Assembly (NCBI RefSeq): GCF_001636405.1
Contig: NZ_KV440950.1
Span: 4,258,778-4,322,777 of the forward strand
Source: Peribacillus frigoritolerans
Lineage (GTDB): Bacteria > Bacillota > Bacilli > Bacillales > DSM-1321
Length of the DNA: 64,000 nt
Direction: 5' to 3'
The first letter of the stretch is position 1. Each line of letters starts with the position of its first letter. Position numbers and translations under genes: made by a program. The notes below the pieces were generated by a model. That model was not told the DNA's origin, did not search any database, and worked only from the letters and a program-made list of their open reading frames with translations. Shown one piece after another: positions 49,082 through 58,854 of this stretch.

Positions 49082-49226
49082 TACTGTGTTTGAATTTTCT
49101 GATTAGTCCGCCTTTTACATTTTACTTATTTACCACTTTACCAAACTAAACTATTTGAGATATACTATTTTAGTATAAGTTGTCGGTATAAACACACACT
49201 TTGTATATAAGAAAGGTTCGATATAA

Positions 49227-50615
49227 ATGGTAAATAAAAAATGGGGTTTATTGATTTTGACCACTTTCGTAATTGGAAATATGGTCGGCGGCGGAATTTT
49301 CATGCTCCCTGCTCAATTAGCACAGGTATCCAGTCCGTTAGGGTCCACATTGGCATGGATCGTTACTGGACTAGGAGTTTTTCTAATAGCTTTGGTGTTT
49401 GGTAACCTGGCAGTACGGAAACCTGATTTGAAGGCTGGACCTCAAAGTTATGCTCAGTCATTATTTAAATCTCCTGTTAAAGGAAGGGTTTCAGGGTATA
49501 GCATGGCTTGGGGGTATTGGGCTGCGAATTGGGCTGCGACAGCTTCTGTCATCATTTCATTTGCTGGTTACCTTTCAACGTTTTTCCCTGTGATGCATAG
49601 TCCAAAAGTGATTTATACAGCGGGTTCGTTTCAACTTGAACTAGGTAAAGCATTAACGTTTGCGGTATGTTCCGTTGCCCTTTGGGGGATTCAGGCAATC
49701 TTGGTAAGAAGTTTTAACAGTGCCGGGAAAATGAATCTTTTTGCTACAGTTACCAAAGTGCTTGGATTCTTATTTTTCATTATTATCACGATATTCATCT
49801 TCGATACTTCCAATCTAGGAAACGGAGCTGAATTTTATGATAAGGCGGGAACTGCAATCTCCCTAGGTGATCAAGTGAACGCTGCTGCCATTTCAACATT
49901 ATGGGCCTTCATCGGTATCGAAGCTGCCGTCATGCTTTCAAACCGTGCCAAGTCACAAAATGATGTAAAGAAAGCGACGATTCTTGGTTTACTTATCGCT
50001 GTTGCCATTTATATCGGCATTACTTTATTGACGATGGGTGCCATATCACAAGACGAGTTGAAAATATCACAAAAACCGCTTGTTGACGCACTACAAGCAG
50101 TAGTTGGTTCAAGCGGCACGTATATAATGGCTGCTCTTGCTGTCATTTCCTTATTGGGATCGACGATCGGATGGATTGTCGTTGCCTCGGAAGTTCCTTA
50201 CCAGGCAGCGAAATCGGATTTGTTCCCGGCCTATTTTGCGAAAGCAAACAAAAATGGCACACCTGTCCGTTCTATGACAATAACAAATATCATGACACAG
50301 ATATTCTTATTCTCCACTATTTCAGGTACGATTTTGGAGGCTTATAAATTTTCGATGATCGTCGCTACACTCGCTTACTTGATCCCGTACCTTGCATCCG
50401 TTCTGTATCAATTGAAACTTGTGATGACCGGGGAAACCTATGACATCATGAAAGGCTCAAGGGTACGTGATGGCATTATTACAATCTTGGCGTTAATCTA
50501 CTCGATCTGGGTCATCAAGACAGGTACAGCCGATATGAATACATTCATACTAGGCATTGCCTTATATGTATTCGGAATCATCCTATACCCACTCTGGATG
50601 AGAAAAAAAGCATAA
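49227..50615 (+). CDS. basic amino acid/polyamine antiporter family permease (YvsH/ArcD-like)
   Basis: 462-residue APC-superfamily transporter with about 12-13 membrane segments. The first-helix motif IGNMVGGGIFMLPAQLA and the TM6 region WAFIGIEAAVMLSNRAKSQNDV are typical of the basic amino acid antiporter branch (ArcD, LysI, YvsH). It probably exchanges or imports arginine, ornithine or lysine; exact substrate unknown. Start: ATG after AAAGGTTCGATATAA. Single-gene unit. An arginine carrier would be relevant to cyanophycin metabolism at 16-20 kb, but that link is speculative. Confidence 0.85.
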   Translation: MVNKKWGLLILTTFVIGNMVGGGIFMLPAQLAQVSSPLGSTLAWIVTGLGVFLIALVFGNLAVRKPDLKAGPQSYAQSLFKSPVKGRVSGYSMAWGYWAANWAATASVIISFAGYLSTFFPVMHSPKVIYTAGSFQLELGKALTFAVCSVALWGIQAILVRSFNSAGKMNLFATVTKVLGFLFFIIITIFIFDTSNLGNGAEFYDKAGTAISLGDQVNAAAISTLWAFIGIEAAVMLSNRAKSQNDVKKATILGLLIAVAIYIGITLLTMGAISQDELKISQKPLVDALQAVVGSSGTYIMAALAVISLLGSTIGWIVVASEVPYQAAKSDLFPAYFAKANKNGTPVRSMTITNIMTQIFLFSTISGTILEAYKFSMIVATLAYLIPYLASVLYQLKLVMTGETYDIMKGSRVRDGIITILALIYSIWVIKTGTADMNTFILGIALYVFGIILYPLWMRKKA

Positions 50616-50621
50616 CCTTAA

Positions 50622-50656
50622 ACACCTAGGCATTTTTAAATGCCTAGGTGTTTTTT
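50622..50656. terminator. bidirectional terminator
   Basis: Stem AACACCTAGGCATTT/AAATGCCTAGGTGTT followed by T6, between convergent permease and epimerase genes. Confidence 0.9.
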
Positions 50657-51629
50657 ATATATCTTTCACAATCAATCTGGTTTTCAGCTGTACCGTTTCC
50701 CCTGAGCATAACTCCCTCAATCCAGTCAATTTTGCAGGCAAATCCAAATTAGGAGCATTCGTTACCCAAGTATATGGTTCAGGACAGACGAACCCCTCCT
50801 GATTGAACAATACCCAAAACTTAAAATGTTGATCGCCTTGATAGATGACTTGTATGCCAGCCTCTTGATCAGTGAGAATGCACTCGTTTTCCGGATTTCT
50901 TTCCTTATCATAGCCAAATAAGTCATCAAATTGCCGGCCGTCCAAGCTAATGCCGTTTTGGATTTTCAATGTATTGGCCGTTTCATGAATTGCACCTGTG
51001 GGCAATGATCTTTCATTCAACTCCCAATGCTTATTGACGGGAAGAGATATTCTGCAATCCTCCCATTTACTCACTGGTCCAAATGGAAAATTGAATACAG
51101 TATGATAACCTGCTCCCCACGGAAATGGTTCAATGCCCTTGTTGGTGATTTCCAATTGTATTTCCAATGTTTCAGCCCTTAAAGATAAAGACATATTCAC
51201 AGTGATATCTTGTGGAAAGCTACCTTTTAGATCAAAATCACTGCTTGAAAATTCGGTATTAATGACGATTTCTTTTCCGTTTACTTCCTTTTTGCGGACT
51301 TGCCACGGCATGTCATGCAAAAAACCATGAATATGATTGAATTTTTCCATTTCATTGATTGGAAACTTATACGAAGTCCCCTTATATGTAAATTGACCAT
51401 CTTCAATTCGATTAGGAGGAAACAGGATTGGCATTCCGTATAAAATGGAAGCTTTTTTATACTCCTCCACACTATCCGGAGTTCGCAGCAACTCAATATC
51501 CTTATGCTTGTATTTCAATGAAAGCAGATTGCTTCCTAAAGATGGTACAAGTATCGCTTCCACTTTTTCATTGCCGAACTTTATGGCCTTTTCATTTAAA
51601 AAAGTGATATCTTCTATATACCCTTTCAC
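50655..51629 (-). CDS. aldose 1-epimerase family protein
   Basis: About 324 residues of the galactose mutarotase-like superfamily, which interconverts alpha and beta anomers of sugars. Recognisable blocks: EAILVPSLGSNLLSLKYKHK, GMPILFPPNRIEDGQF, the catalytic HIHGFLHD (His) and GAGYHTVFNFPFG, and VTNAPNLDLPAKLTGL near the C terminus. I take GTG 51629 (VKGYIEDITFLNEKA) as start, because AAAGGAGGAGAAAAA precedes it; a longer frame from 51674 reads through that ribosome binding site. Single gene; sugar not indicated. Confidence 0.82.
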   Translation of the reverse strand: MKGYIEDITFLNEKAIKFGNEKVEAILVPSLGSNLLSLKYKHKDIELLRTPDSVEEYKKASILYGMPILFPPNRIEDGQFTYKGTSYKFPINEMEKFNHIHGFLHDMPWQVRKKEVNGKEIVINTEFSSSDFDLKGSFPQDITVNMSLSLRAETLEIQLEITNKGIEPFPWGAGYHTVFNFPFGPVSKWEDCRISLPVNKHWELNERSLPTGAIHETANTLKIQNGISLDGRQFDDLFGYDKERNPENECILTDQEAGIQVIYQGDQHFKFWVLFNQEGFVCPEPYTWVTNAPNLDLPAKLTGLRELCSGETVQLKTRLIVKDI

Positions 51630-51834
51630 TTTTTCTCCTCCTTTGACTTGAACATATATCCATCCTACTTCCACGGACCATTTATTGCAACAAATGGAAA
51701 ATATATTTCGTCCTTACTCTTTCTAAGTTTGAAATAGTATGTGTAATCGAGGATTTTGCTTCATTTACTTTGCTATTTTTCTATTTCTTTTTTCCTTTTC
51801 CTTCTCCCGGACGACTTGTAACTTTTTAAATAAA

Positions 51835-51862
51835 AAAAAGATGCCGTTACGGCATCCTTTTT
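51835..51862 (-). terminator. terminator after yxcD
   Basis: Stem AAAGGATGCCG/CGGCATCTTTT type, with T-runs on both sides, directly after the yxcD stop. No gene lies in 51675-51834. Confidence 0.8.
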
Positions 51863-51865
51863 TAC

Positions 51866-52165
51866 TTATCTATTACTTTCACTTACCAAAGCCACTATAC
51901 CTTCATCATCATCCAAAACAAGTTCAATACCTGAGTATGGATCTTTATTCATATATTCATCCAGCCATAAACGAAGCGCTTCTATCAAGTTGATGGTGAT
52001 TAACACTTGTTTCCGGCCATCGACAAACGCTTCCGCCGAAAAGCCATAATCATCATCATACATTAACTCCACTTCCACCTCATTAGGTTGTACCTGCTTT
52101 TTACGGGCAATGTAAACACAAACCGCATTGATGATATCTTGTTCGGAAATCTTTAGCCTCTCCAT
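51866..52165 (-). CDS. yxcD: YxcD-family protein (DUF2653)
   Basis: 99 residues, the same length as B. subtilis YxcD. Begins MERLKISEQDIINAVCVYIA; acidic in the middle (ELMYDDDYGFSAEA) and at the C terminus (ELVLDDDEGIVALV). The function of the family is unknown. Its start overlaps the end of the upstream membrane protein gene by 13 bases, so the pair is an operon. Confidence 0.82.
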   Translation of the reverse strand: MERLKISEQDIINAVCVYIARKKQVQPNEVEVELMYDDDYGFSAEAFVDGRKQVLITINLIEALRLWLDEYMNKDPYSGIELVLDDDEGIVALVSESNR

Positions 52166-52593
52166 GGGTTTGGATCTTCTTTCTTCTTCTTATCTTTGAA
52201 ATATGTGAATATTTTACGGATTACAACGATTAATACTACAACCGCCATCACGTTGATTAATAGACCAAGTATAGAACCCAGCATTCCCATATTGGCAAAT
52301 AGGCTACCAAAAAGTAAACCTGCCAATCCTCCTAGCATAAGTCCTTTCATTAAGCCGCCTTTTGCGAATGTGTTTCCACTCTTGGCTTTATTGGCAGTAG
52401 TGGCATCGGATTTCTTCGTTTCTTTATTTTGGAAATTCGAATTATTATTGTTATTGTTGTTGTTAAAGCTTCTTTTTCCGGACTTGTAACCCCTTGCATC
52501 GACTGACTCCGTATGATCCTGGAATACATAAGTGCCGACTGGCGAGAATGCTAGTGTAATTGTAAGTAATGCAGCCATAAATTTTTTCATCAT
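52153..52593 (-). CDS. secreted/membrane protein with Asn-repeat and glycine-zipper segment
   Basis: 146 residues. An N-terminal signal sequence (MKKFMAALLTITLAFSPVGTY), an Asn run (SFNNNNNNNNSNF, near residue 43), a Lys/Thr linker, a glycine-rich hydrophobic segment (GGLMKGLMLGGLAGLLFGSLF), a second membrane helix (LGLLINVMAVVVLIVVI) and a basic tail ending NPWRG. This layout resembles the N-terminal half of Tim44-like import proteins and other bacterial membrane proteins with a glycine zipper. Start: ATG after CGGAGGCAAAAAAAC. In an operon with yxcD. Confidence 0.7.
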   Translation of the reverse strand: MMKKFMAALLTITLAFSPVGTYVFQDHTESVDARGYKSGKRSFNNNNNNNNSNFQNKETKKSDATTANKAKSGNTFAKGGLMKGLMLGGLAGLLFGSLFANMGMLGSILGLLINVMAVVVLIVVIRKIFTYFKDKKKKEDPNPWRG

Positions 52594-52749
52594 GTTTTTT
52601 TGCCTCCGTTTAATAGTATGGAATGTTGTTTCATTATATCTTTTCCCAGATTAATTGAAAGTCCACATCACCTATCCTTGTTTTATCTTATAGTATTTAC
52701 GTTGAAATTCAAAATAAGTTTCATTTTTTTCGATTTTTTTTTTCAAAAA

Positions 52750-52781
52750 AATAAGCAGGGGCATTTTCTCCCCTGCTTATT
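52750..52781 (-). terminator. terminator of the cwlO-like gene
   Basis: Perfect stem AATAAGCAGGGG/CCCCTGCTTATT type, ten bases after the stop on the minus strand, followed by T-rich sequence. Confidence 0.88.
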
Positions 52782-52790
52782 ATTGAACTA

Positions 52791-54167
52791 TTAGTTTACA
52801 CGAACGACACGGCCGTTGTATACACCTGCCCAATATCCGCTATCCATATTGGCAATTGCAACACCTGTTGAACTTTGGGAACCGATAAATTTACCGCCGC
52901 CGACATAAATTCCGACATGCCCATCAGTTTTATAGGTATTGAAGAACACTAAATCTCCAGGCTGTTTTTGACTATCAGATACTTGACGTCCTGCACCTTT
53001 CAATGCATCCGTACTGGCTGGAAGGTTCACACCAGCTTGTTTATAAGCCCATGCAACGAACGCTGAACAATCGAATAGACCGTTAGCGATATCGGATGCC
53101 GTTCTTCCGCCACCAAATTTATAAGAGGAGTTACCGATATATTTATAACCTGCTGTAATCGCAGAGCCTGTATTTGCACTGCTTGGCTTACTTGATGTTT
53201 CAGTTTTACTTGCTGCAGGCTTAGCAGCAGAACTGTCTTTAGATGAATTTGAAGATGATTCAGCTTTAGAAGAACTTTTTGCCGAAGCCTCTCCTTTAGA
53301 CGAACTTGATGATTCTTCGCTAGAAGAACTTGCTGATCCTTCACTGGAAGCATTTGAAGAATTCACTTCTTCAGCAACACGGTCAAGATCTGCTTTTTCC
53401 GATGCTTTACGTTCTTCCTCTTTTTTGATATTTTCACGAATGGAAGCTATTTGTGCTTCTAGGCCAGCATCTTTATTCTCTAAAGATTGTTTAAGCGCTT
53501 CTGTTTCCGATTCTTTCTTTTCGATCTTAGCCTTCATATTGAAAGTTTCAGCTTTTTGATCTTCAATTTGCGATTGCATGCCTTTAAGCTCTACTTCCAT
53601 ATCCTTAAGGCTTTGCAATTTCTTCTCAACGGTCGCTTGTTTTTTCACTAAGTCAGCTTTATCCGCTTCCTGCTCGCTAAGAATCTGTTGGTCAGCTTCC
53701 ACGATAGTGGCTACCGCCCCAACACGATTAACGAATTCACCAAAGCTTTTAGAGCCTAAAACAACTTCCAGGTACTCAACGTCCCCGCCGCTCTCTTGGA
53801 AAGAAAGTGCGCGCTCTTTCAAGACTTCCTCGCGTTTTGCGATTCTTTCTTCCAACGCTTTAATTTCTTTCTTTAAAGATTCTATGTCTTTTTCAGTGTC
53901 TTTAATTTCTTGTTCAGTATCTTTGATTTTTTGGTCATTTTCTTTCATTGCCGATTCGATCTGGGCAATTTGGGCATTCATTTTCGATTGTTCTTTTTTC
54001 AATTGCTGAATAACTTGTTCTGCCTCTGAAATATCTGATTGTATTCCTGTACGTTGCGATTGAATATCCGTGATAGATTCAGCTTTTACAGACGGTATGG
54101 CAAAAGCGCTTCCTAATCCAAGCATAATTGTCGTGTTCAATACGATAAGTTTTTTCTTCAAACTCAT
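52791..54167 (-). CDS. cwlO: CwlO-like NlpC/P60 peptidoglycan hydrolase
   Basis: 458-residue exported D,L-endopeptidase. The signal peptide begins MSLKKKLIVLNTTIMLGLGS and ends at VKA-ES. A long coiled coil follows (about 25-265, rich in Glu/Lys heptads). A low-complexity Ser/Lys/Ala linker (about 270-330) leads to a C-terminal NlpC/P60 domain with the catalytic Cys in GLFDCSAFVAWAYKQAG and His in TDGHVGIYVGGGKF. B. subtilis CwlO, controlled by WalRK and activated by FtsEX, opens the wall for elongation. ATG 54167 follows GCAGGGGAA; an upstream in-frame start at 54206 is less likely. Confidence 0.9.
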   Translation of the reverse strand: MSLKKKLIVLNTTIMLGLGSAFAIPSVKAESITDIQSQRTGIQSDISEAEQVIQQLKKEQSKMNAQIAQIESAMKENDQKIKDTEQEIKDTEKDIESLKKEIKALEERIAKREEVLKERALSFQESGGDVEYLEVVLGSKSFGEFVNRVGAVATIVEADQQILSEQEADKADLVKKQATVEKKLQSLKDMEVELKGMQSQIEDQKAETFNMKAKIEKKESETEALKQSLENKDAGLEAQIASIRENIKKEEERKASEKADLDRVAEEVNSSNASSEGSASSSSEESSSSSKGEASAKSSSKAESSSNSSKDSSAAKPAASKTETSSKPSSANTGSAITAGYKYIGNSSYKFGGGRTASDIANGLFDCSAFVAWAYKQAGVNLPASTDALKGAGRQVSDSQKQPGDLVFFNTYKTDGHVGIYVGGGKFIGSQSSTGVAIANMDSGYWAGVYNGRVVRVN

Positions 54168-54633
54168 TTCCCCTGCTTTCCTCCCCTTGCATTTCCATCG
54201 ACCCACTTCTTTTTCTCTATGAAAAATGATTAGTCAAAATAAATTGCTGGGAACTCTTCTCTATTTTTTTTACTCTTTATGTAATCTTCTAAGGTTGAGA
54301 TAATATTAAATACATTGCTTAAACTCTACTATGTTTTCATCTAAGTCGTAGTATATCATCAGATTTTGTCAAATACGTAATAACAATATTACAATTATAT
54401 TTCAATTTTAACATTAAACATAAAGATTCGACTTTTTCATGTGATAAAACATCCAATATCTTACATAACCACCTTCACATTTTGATGCAAGACTTTCTAT
54501 CTAGTGTTTAGCACCAAGGGACCATGGACTATTGGCAGACAAAAACTCACCACCTGTGATTGCACAGTAGCCCTTTTGAAACAGATTACAGCTCATTTAC
54601 CAATCATAGAGGAAGGTTTACTGACAGCCTAAT
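54168..54633. other. long upstream region of the cwlO-like gene
   Basis: About 465 bases, AT-rich, expected to carry the cwlO promoter and a long mRNA leader. I found no convincing WalR box (two TGTWAH hexamers spaced by 5) and no gene. The start of the region next to the sulfate operon terminator also shows no feature. Confidence 0.45.
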
Positions 54634-54659
54634 AAAAAAACCGCTTTCAGCGGTTTTTT
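54634..54659 (-). terminator. terminator of the sulfate transport operon
   Basis: Stem AAAACCGCT/AGCGGTTTT with a 4-base loop (GAAA on the minus strand) and T-runs on both sides, 20 bases after cysA. Confidence 0.88.
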
Positions 54660-54679
54660 CGTCAAGATTCGACCCACTC

Positions 54680-55744
54680 TTAAATTCCAGCCATAAAGTC
54701 GACAAAAACTTTCAATTCTTTCGGTCGGACGAATACCCTTTCCTCTTTGCTTATTTCCAGATTCAAATATTGTTCCTTCGTCAGTTCGATTTCCAACGGT
54801 TCGTTTGTATCCTGACGAATGACTTCTATCCGGACGATGGGGCCAATTGTATGGATGTGGTCAACTATGGATGCTATCGAATCCTTTTCCGCTGGTTCTC
54901 TTTCTATGATAAAGTTATGGGCCCTTACATAACCAGTGCCCGCTCCATCTTCACTGCCCGGGGCATTCATTTCTACGTTGCCAGTAACCAATTTCCCTTT
55001 ATGCACGTTGCCCTTGAATAGATTGACACTGCCTAGAAAATCATAAACAAAGGGATTTTCAGGGTGATCATATACTTCTTCCGGGGTTCCAATCTGTTCA
55101 ATTTTCCCTTCATTCATGATTACGACCCGATCAGCAACATCCATCGCCTCTTCTTGATCATGAGTCACGAACACACTTGTAACATTGAATTCATCATGAA
55201 GTCTTCTTAGCCAACGACGAAGTTCTTTGCGCACCTTGGCATCCAATGCCCCGAATGGTTCATCAAGCAAGAGGACATTCGGTTCAACGGCAAGTGCCCT
55301 TGCCAATGCGACACGCTGGCGCTGGCCGCCTGATAATTGCGATGGATAACGATCTTTATATCCTTCCAGCTTGACGAGCTGAAGCAATTCGGTAACCTTT
55401 TCTTCGATAACTTCTTTACTGGGCCTTGTTTTTCTTGGGCGAACCTTTAATCCATAGGCGATATTATCAAAAATCGTCATATTACGAAAAAGGGCATAAT
55501 GCTGAAAGACGAAACCCACATTTCGATCTTTTACATGCTTATGCGTGTAATTCTCTTCATTAAAAAGGATTTTTCCGTTCTCAGCCTGCTCAAGGCCTGC
55601 GATGATACGCAGTAATGACGTTTTTCCCGATCCGGAAGGGCCAAGCAGGGCTACTAGTTCACCGCTCTTTATTTCCAGATCGATGTTCCGGAGTGCTTGA
55701 TAGGACCCGTAATATTTTGTTACATTTTCTATGATGATACTCAT
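54680..55744 (-). CDS. cysA: sulfate/thiosulfate ABC transporter ATP-binding protein
   Basis: 354-residue ATPase of the sulfate importer. Walker [13 protein letters not shown] (residues 35-46), signature [15 protein letters not shown], Walker [18 protein letters not shown]-loop [11 protein letters not shown] and a C-terminal TOBE-like regulatory domain from about 240. [14 protein letters not shown] marks the CysA branch. Last gene of sbp-cysT-cysW-cysA; 10 bases after cysW. Confidence 0.93.
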   Translation of the reverse strand: MSIIIENVTKYYGSYQALRNIDLEIKSGELVALLGPSGSGKTSLLRIIAGLEQAENGKILFNEENYTHKHVKDRNVGFVFQHYALFRNMTIFDNIAYGLKVRPRKTRPSKEVIEEKVTELLQLVKLEGYKDRYPSQLSGGQRQRVALARALAVEPNVLLLDEPFGALDAKVRKELRRWLRRLHDEFNVTSVFVTHDQEEAMDVADRVVIMNEGKIEQIGTPEEVYDHPENPFVYDFLGSVNLFKGNVHKGKLVTGNVEMNAPGSEDGAGTGYVRAHNFIIEREPAEKDSIASIVDHIHTIGPIVRIEVIRQDTNEPLEIELTKEQYLNLEISKEERVFVRPKELKVFVDFMAGI

Positions 55745-55754
55745 TTCTTTCCTC

Positions 55755-56642
55755 CTATCTCGCTTTGGTTGATTTAAAGTCCGTTTTCCACTCTATGAAG
55801 CTTTTAATGATCAACGTTATGATTGCAAAGATGGACATCAGGGATGCAACCGCAAAAGCGGCCGAAAATTGATATTCATTGTATAAGATTTCAATATGAA
55901 GCGGCATCGTATTGGTCATGCCCCGTATATGTCCCGATACGACCGATACAGCTCCAAACTCCCCAATTATTCTGGCATTGCAAAGGATGATTCCATATAG
56001 AAGTCCCCATTTTATATTGGGAAGCGTCACATACCAAAATGTCTTGAACCCTCCCGCACCCAGCGTGAGTGAGGCCTCTTCTTCAGACGTCCCCTGACTT
56101 TGCATGAGCGGGATCAATTCGCGTGCAATGAATGGGAAGGTAATGAAAATGGAGGCAATGACAATCCCTGGTATTGAAAAGATCACTTTAATGTCGAGTG
56201 ATTGCAGCAGTGGACCAAGTGTTCCATGTAAGCCGAACAGAAGGACAAAAATCAACCCGGCAATGACCGGTGATACGGAAAAAGGCAAATCTATCAATGT
56301 AATTAAGAAGTTTTTTCCCTTGAAATCATATTTTGTTATGGTCCAAGCGGCAACCACTCCAAATATGGCATTGAGCGGCAAGGTGATGAGGACAACGATC
56401 AATGTTAACTTAATCGCAGCCACGGCATCAGGATGGGCGATGGCCGCAAAATACGCTTCGGCACCTTTTTCAAAGGCTTTTACAAAGATTGCGATTAATG
56501 GGACTACTAAAAACAAAGTGAGAAATAGCAATACAATGGAAATGAGGATCCACTGTATGGATTTAGGCTCTTTAGTTGCGTTTCTCGTAATAATGACTGG
56601 GTGATTCGCTTTTGCAACCACTGAATTATCATGTTCCATCAT
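55755..56642 (-). CDS. cysW: sulfate ABC transporter permease CysW
   Basis: 295-residue permease with six membrane helices. The EAA loop reads [39 protein letters not shown] and [14 protein letters not shown] are specific for CysW-type proteins. It forms a heterodimeric channel with CysT, whose gene ends 7 bases upstream. Confidence 0.93.
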   Translation of the reverse strand: MMEHDNSVVAKANHPVIITRNATKEPKSIQWILISIVLLFLTLFLVVPLIAIFVKAFEKGAEAYFAAIAHPDAVAAIKLTLIVVLITLPLNAIFGVVAAWTITKYDFKGKNFLITLIDLPFSVSPVIAGLIFVLLFGLHGTLGPLLQSLDIKVIFSIPGIVIASIFITFPFIARELIPLMQSQGTSEEEASLTLGAGGFKTFWYVTLPNIKWGLLYGIILCNARIIGEFGAVSVVSGHIRGMTNTMPLHIEILYNEYQFSAAFAVASLMSIFAIITLIIKSFIEWKTDFKSTKAR

Positions 56643-56649
56643 ATCCCCC

Positions 56650-57489
56650 CTACTTCCCTGAATATCTTTTGCCGGTCCACCATTGTAAGATATTGATGGT
56701 GAACAAAATTATAAATGTAATAATGAGCATGACGGCTGCAACAGCTGTTGCACCTTCATAATCATACTGTTCAAGCTTTGTCATGATGATCAGCGGGGAA
56801 ATTTCCGTTTTAAATGGCATATTTCCGGCAATGAAGACAACGGATCCATATTCTCCAAGTGCCCTCGCAAAAGAAAGGGCAAAACCCGTCAATATCGCTG
56901 GAATCAATTCCGGGAAGATGATTTTAATGAATGTCTGCATTCGATTCGCCCCTAAAGAGGCAGACGCTTCTTCCATCCCTTTTTCGATATTTTCAAGCAC
57001 CGGTTGAACCATCCGCACCACGAATGGCAGACCGATAAATATAAGGGCGATGATGATCCCTGCGGGAGTGAAAGCGACTTTAAAGCTGAAAAATTGCCCG
57101 ATCCATCCGTTAGGTGAATACAAGGTGGTCAACGTGATTCCTGCAACAGCAGTCGGGAGGGCAAAAGGCAAATCAACCAGTCCATCGATGATCCTTTTGC
57201 CGGGAAACTCATAACGAGTAAGCACCCAGGCAATCAATACACCAAAAACTGCGTTAACAAAGGACGCAGTTAACGCTGTCAAGAAACTCAATTTATAAGA
57301 AGCGAGAACCCTCGGTTCAGTTATGGTCGCCCAAAAATCCTGGAACCCCATTGAAAATGTGTTTAGAAAAACCATCGATAACGGGATCATAACGATGATG
57401 GTGAGATACAGCAGCGTAAAACCCATCGTCAATCCAAAACCGGGTATGGTCCTCTTTTTCGTCTGTTTACCTTCAGTCACTATATTCAT
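56650..57489 (-). CDS. cysT: sulfate ABC transporter permease CysT
   Basis: 279-residue permease. EAA loop MEEASASLGANRMQTFIKIIFPEL, plus DLPFALPTAVAGITLTTLY and GEYGSVVFIAGNMPF of the CysT branch. Start: ATG at 57489 in the context GAGGCGAAGCG. It lies 70 bases downstream of the sbp stop, the largest gap in the operon; no terminator is obvious there. Confidence 0.93.
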   Translation of the reverse strand: MNIVTEGKQTKKRTIPGFGLTMGFTLLYLTIIVMIPLSMVFLNTFSMGFQDFWATITEPRVLASYKLSFLTALTASFVNAVFGVLIAWVLTRYEFPGKRIIDGLVDLPFALPTAVAGITLTTLYSPNGWIGQFFSFKVAFTPAGIIIALIFIGLPFVVRMVQPVLENIEKGMEEASASLGANRMQTFIKIIFPELIPAILTGFALSFARALGEYGSVVFIAGNMPFKTEISPLIIMTKLEQYDYEGATAVAAVMLIITFIILFTINILQWWTGKRYSGK

Positions 57490-57558
57490 CGCTTCGCCTC
57501 AACCCTTTTTCTGATTTATGAAGGAGAAGATGTTAAAGCCACACCTTCTCCTTCATGC

Positions 57559-58590
57559 TTACTGCTGTTGGTAAATCTCGTCAAATGTGCCACCATCATT
57601 AAAATGTGTTTCCTGGGCTTTTTTCCAACCGCCAAATGTATCATCAACAGTCACCATATCGATATTGGCAAATTGGTCTCCATATTCAGCGAGAACCTTC
57701 TCATCCCTTGGACGATAGAAGTTTTTCGCGGCAATTTCCTGACCGGCATCCGTATACAGATATTTCAGGTAGGCTTCGGCCACTTCCTTTGTTCCTTTTT
57801 CCTCGACCACTTCATCGATAACAGCTACCGGTGGCTCTGCTAATATACTGATTGAAGGGTTGACGATTTCATATTTGTCATCACCGAATTCTTCCAGTGT
57901 TAAATAGGCTTCATTCTCCCAAGCGATCAGTACGTCACCGATTCCCCTTTCCACAAAAGTGGTCGTTGCACCGCGGGCCCCTGAATCCAGGACTTCAACA
58001 TTCTGATAAAGTTTTTTCATGAAATCCTTCACTTTTGTTTCGTCATTATCGAAATTTTTCTCCGCAAAAGCCCAGGCAGCCAGGTAATTCCACCTTGCCC
58101 CTCCGCTTGTCTTTGGGTTTGGCGTAATGACGGATACATCCTTTTTAGTCAGATCATCCCAATCTTTAATGCCTTTAGGGTTATCCTTTTTCACCAAAAA
58201 CACAATCGTTGATGTATATGGTGTCGAGTTCTCCGGTAAACGTTTTTGCCAATCCTTCGCTAATAGGTTACTAGCTTCATAAATGGCATCAATATCATAA
58301 GCCAATGCCAATGTAACGACATCCGCCTCCAATCCGTCAATGACAGCCCTGCCCTGTTTACCAGATCCGCCATGTGATTGTTGTATCGTTACATCCTGAC
58401 CTGATTCTTCTTTCCAGTGCTTCACGAACGCTTCATTGAATTCCTGGTACAATTCCCTTGTCGGATCATATGACACATTCAAAAGCTCTACTGACTTCGA
58501 TGTTCCGTCCCCTTTCGTTTTTTCCGAGTTGCATCCAGCAAGCACACCGAAGGCTAAAATCAAACTTGCCAATAACATCAACTTTTTCAT
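57559..58590 (-). CDS. sbp: sulfate-binding lipoprotein
   Basis: 343-residue periplasmic-type binding protein, here a lipoprotein: [20 protein letters not shown] ends at the lipobox Cys (C20). Sulfate-binding family blocks are [38 protein letters not shown] and [20 protein letters not shown]. It captures sulfate or thiosulfate outside the membrane for CysTWA. Start: ATG after AAAGGGGGAAGCTC. First gene of the operon, behind an attenuator-like hairpin and a palindromic promoter. Confidence 0.93.
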   Translation of the reverse strand: MKKLMLLASLILAFGVLAGCNSEKTKGDGTSKSVELLNVSYDPTRELYQEFNEAFVKHWKEESGQDVTIQQSHGGSGKQGRAVIDGLEADVVTLALAYDIDAIYEASNLLAKDWQKRLPENSTPYTSTIVFLVKKDNPKGIKDWDDLTKKDVSVITPNPKTSGGARWNYLAAWAFAEKNFDNDETKVKDFMKKLYQNVEVLDSGARGATTTFVERGIGDVLIAWENEAYLTLEEFGDDKYEIVNPSISILAEPPVAVIDEVVEEKGTKEVAEAYLKYLYTDAGQEIAAKNFYRPRDEKVLAEYGDQFANIDMVTVDDTFGGWKKAQETHFNDGGTFDEIYQQQ

Positions 58591-58613
58591 GAGCTTCCCC
58601 CTTTTTTTAAAGC

Positions 58614-58665
58614 AAAAAAGGCATTCTATTTCCCTTCAATTATTTTTCGGGAGATAGTATGCCTT
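58614..58665 (-). terminator. attenuator-like hairpin in the sbp leader
   Basis: Minus-strand arms AAGGCATACTATCTCCC / GGGAAATAGAATGCCTT pair with a few internal mismatches, followed by TTTTTTGC. It lies between the promoter and the sbp ribosome binding site, as a leader terminator would. Confidence 0.6.
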
Positions 58666-58706
58666 CAGTTCTCTGATCAGCAATTATTTTGATTTTGTAT
58701 ATCCTT

Positions 58707-58742
58707 ACCATAAAACAAAGTTCACCAAGTTGTCAACTAGGT
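58707..58742 (-). promoter_or_regulatory. sbp operon promoter with palindrome
   Basis: TTGACA (rc at 58731-58736), spacer of 18, TATGGT (rc at 58707-58712). The dyad ACCAAGTTGTCAACTAGGT (58724-58742) has 9-base arms with one mismatch and covers the -35. It shares the ACCAAGTT half-site with the palindrome at 49030-49046 before yezD. Confidence 0.55.
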
Positions 58743-58802
58743 ATTACATGTCCCTTTAATTAAATTCATTCACATTTGCAGGTTGAAAAATTCCCTAAAC
58801 GA

Positions 58803-58837
58803 AAAGGGCTCATCCACCGGGGAGATCGAGCCCTTTT
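58803..58837. terminator. terminator of the kynurenine operon
   Basis: Stem AAAGGGCTC/GAGCCCTTT with a 16-base loop and T-rich flanks, 17 bases after the NadD-like stop on the minus strand. Confidence 0.85.
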
Positions 58838-58854
58838 TAATACCTTGCCAACAA

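Noticed and set aside
54168-54633. WalR box upstream of the cwlO-like gene
   Set aside because: TGTAAT and TGTTAT occur but with the wrong spacing (8 instead of 11 bases start to start).
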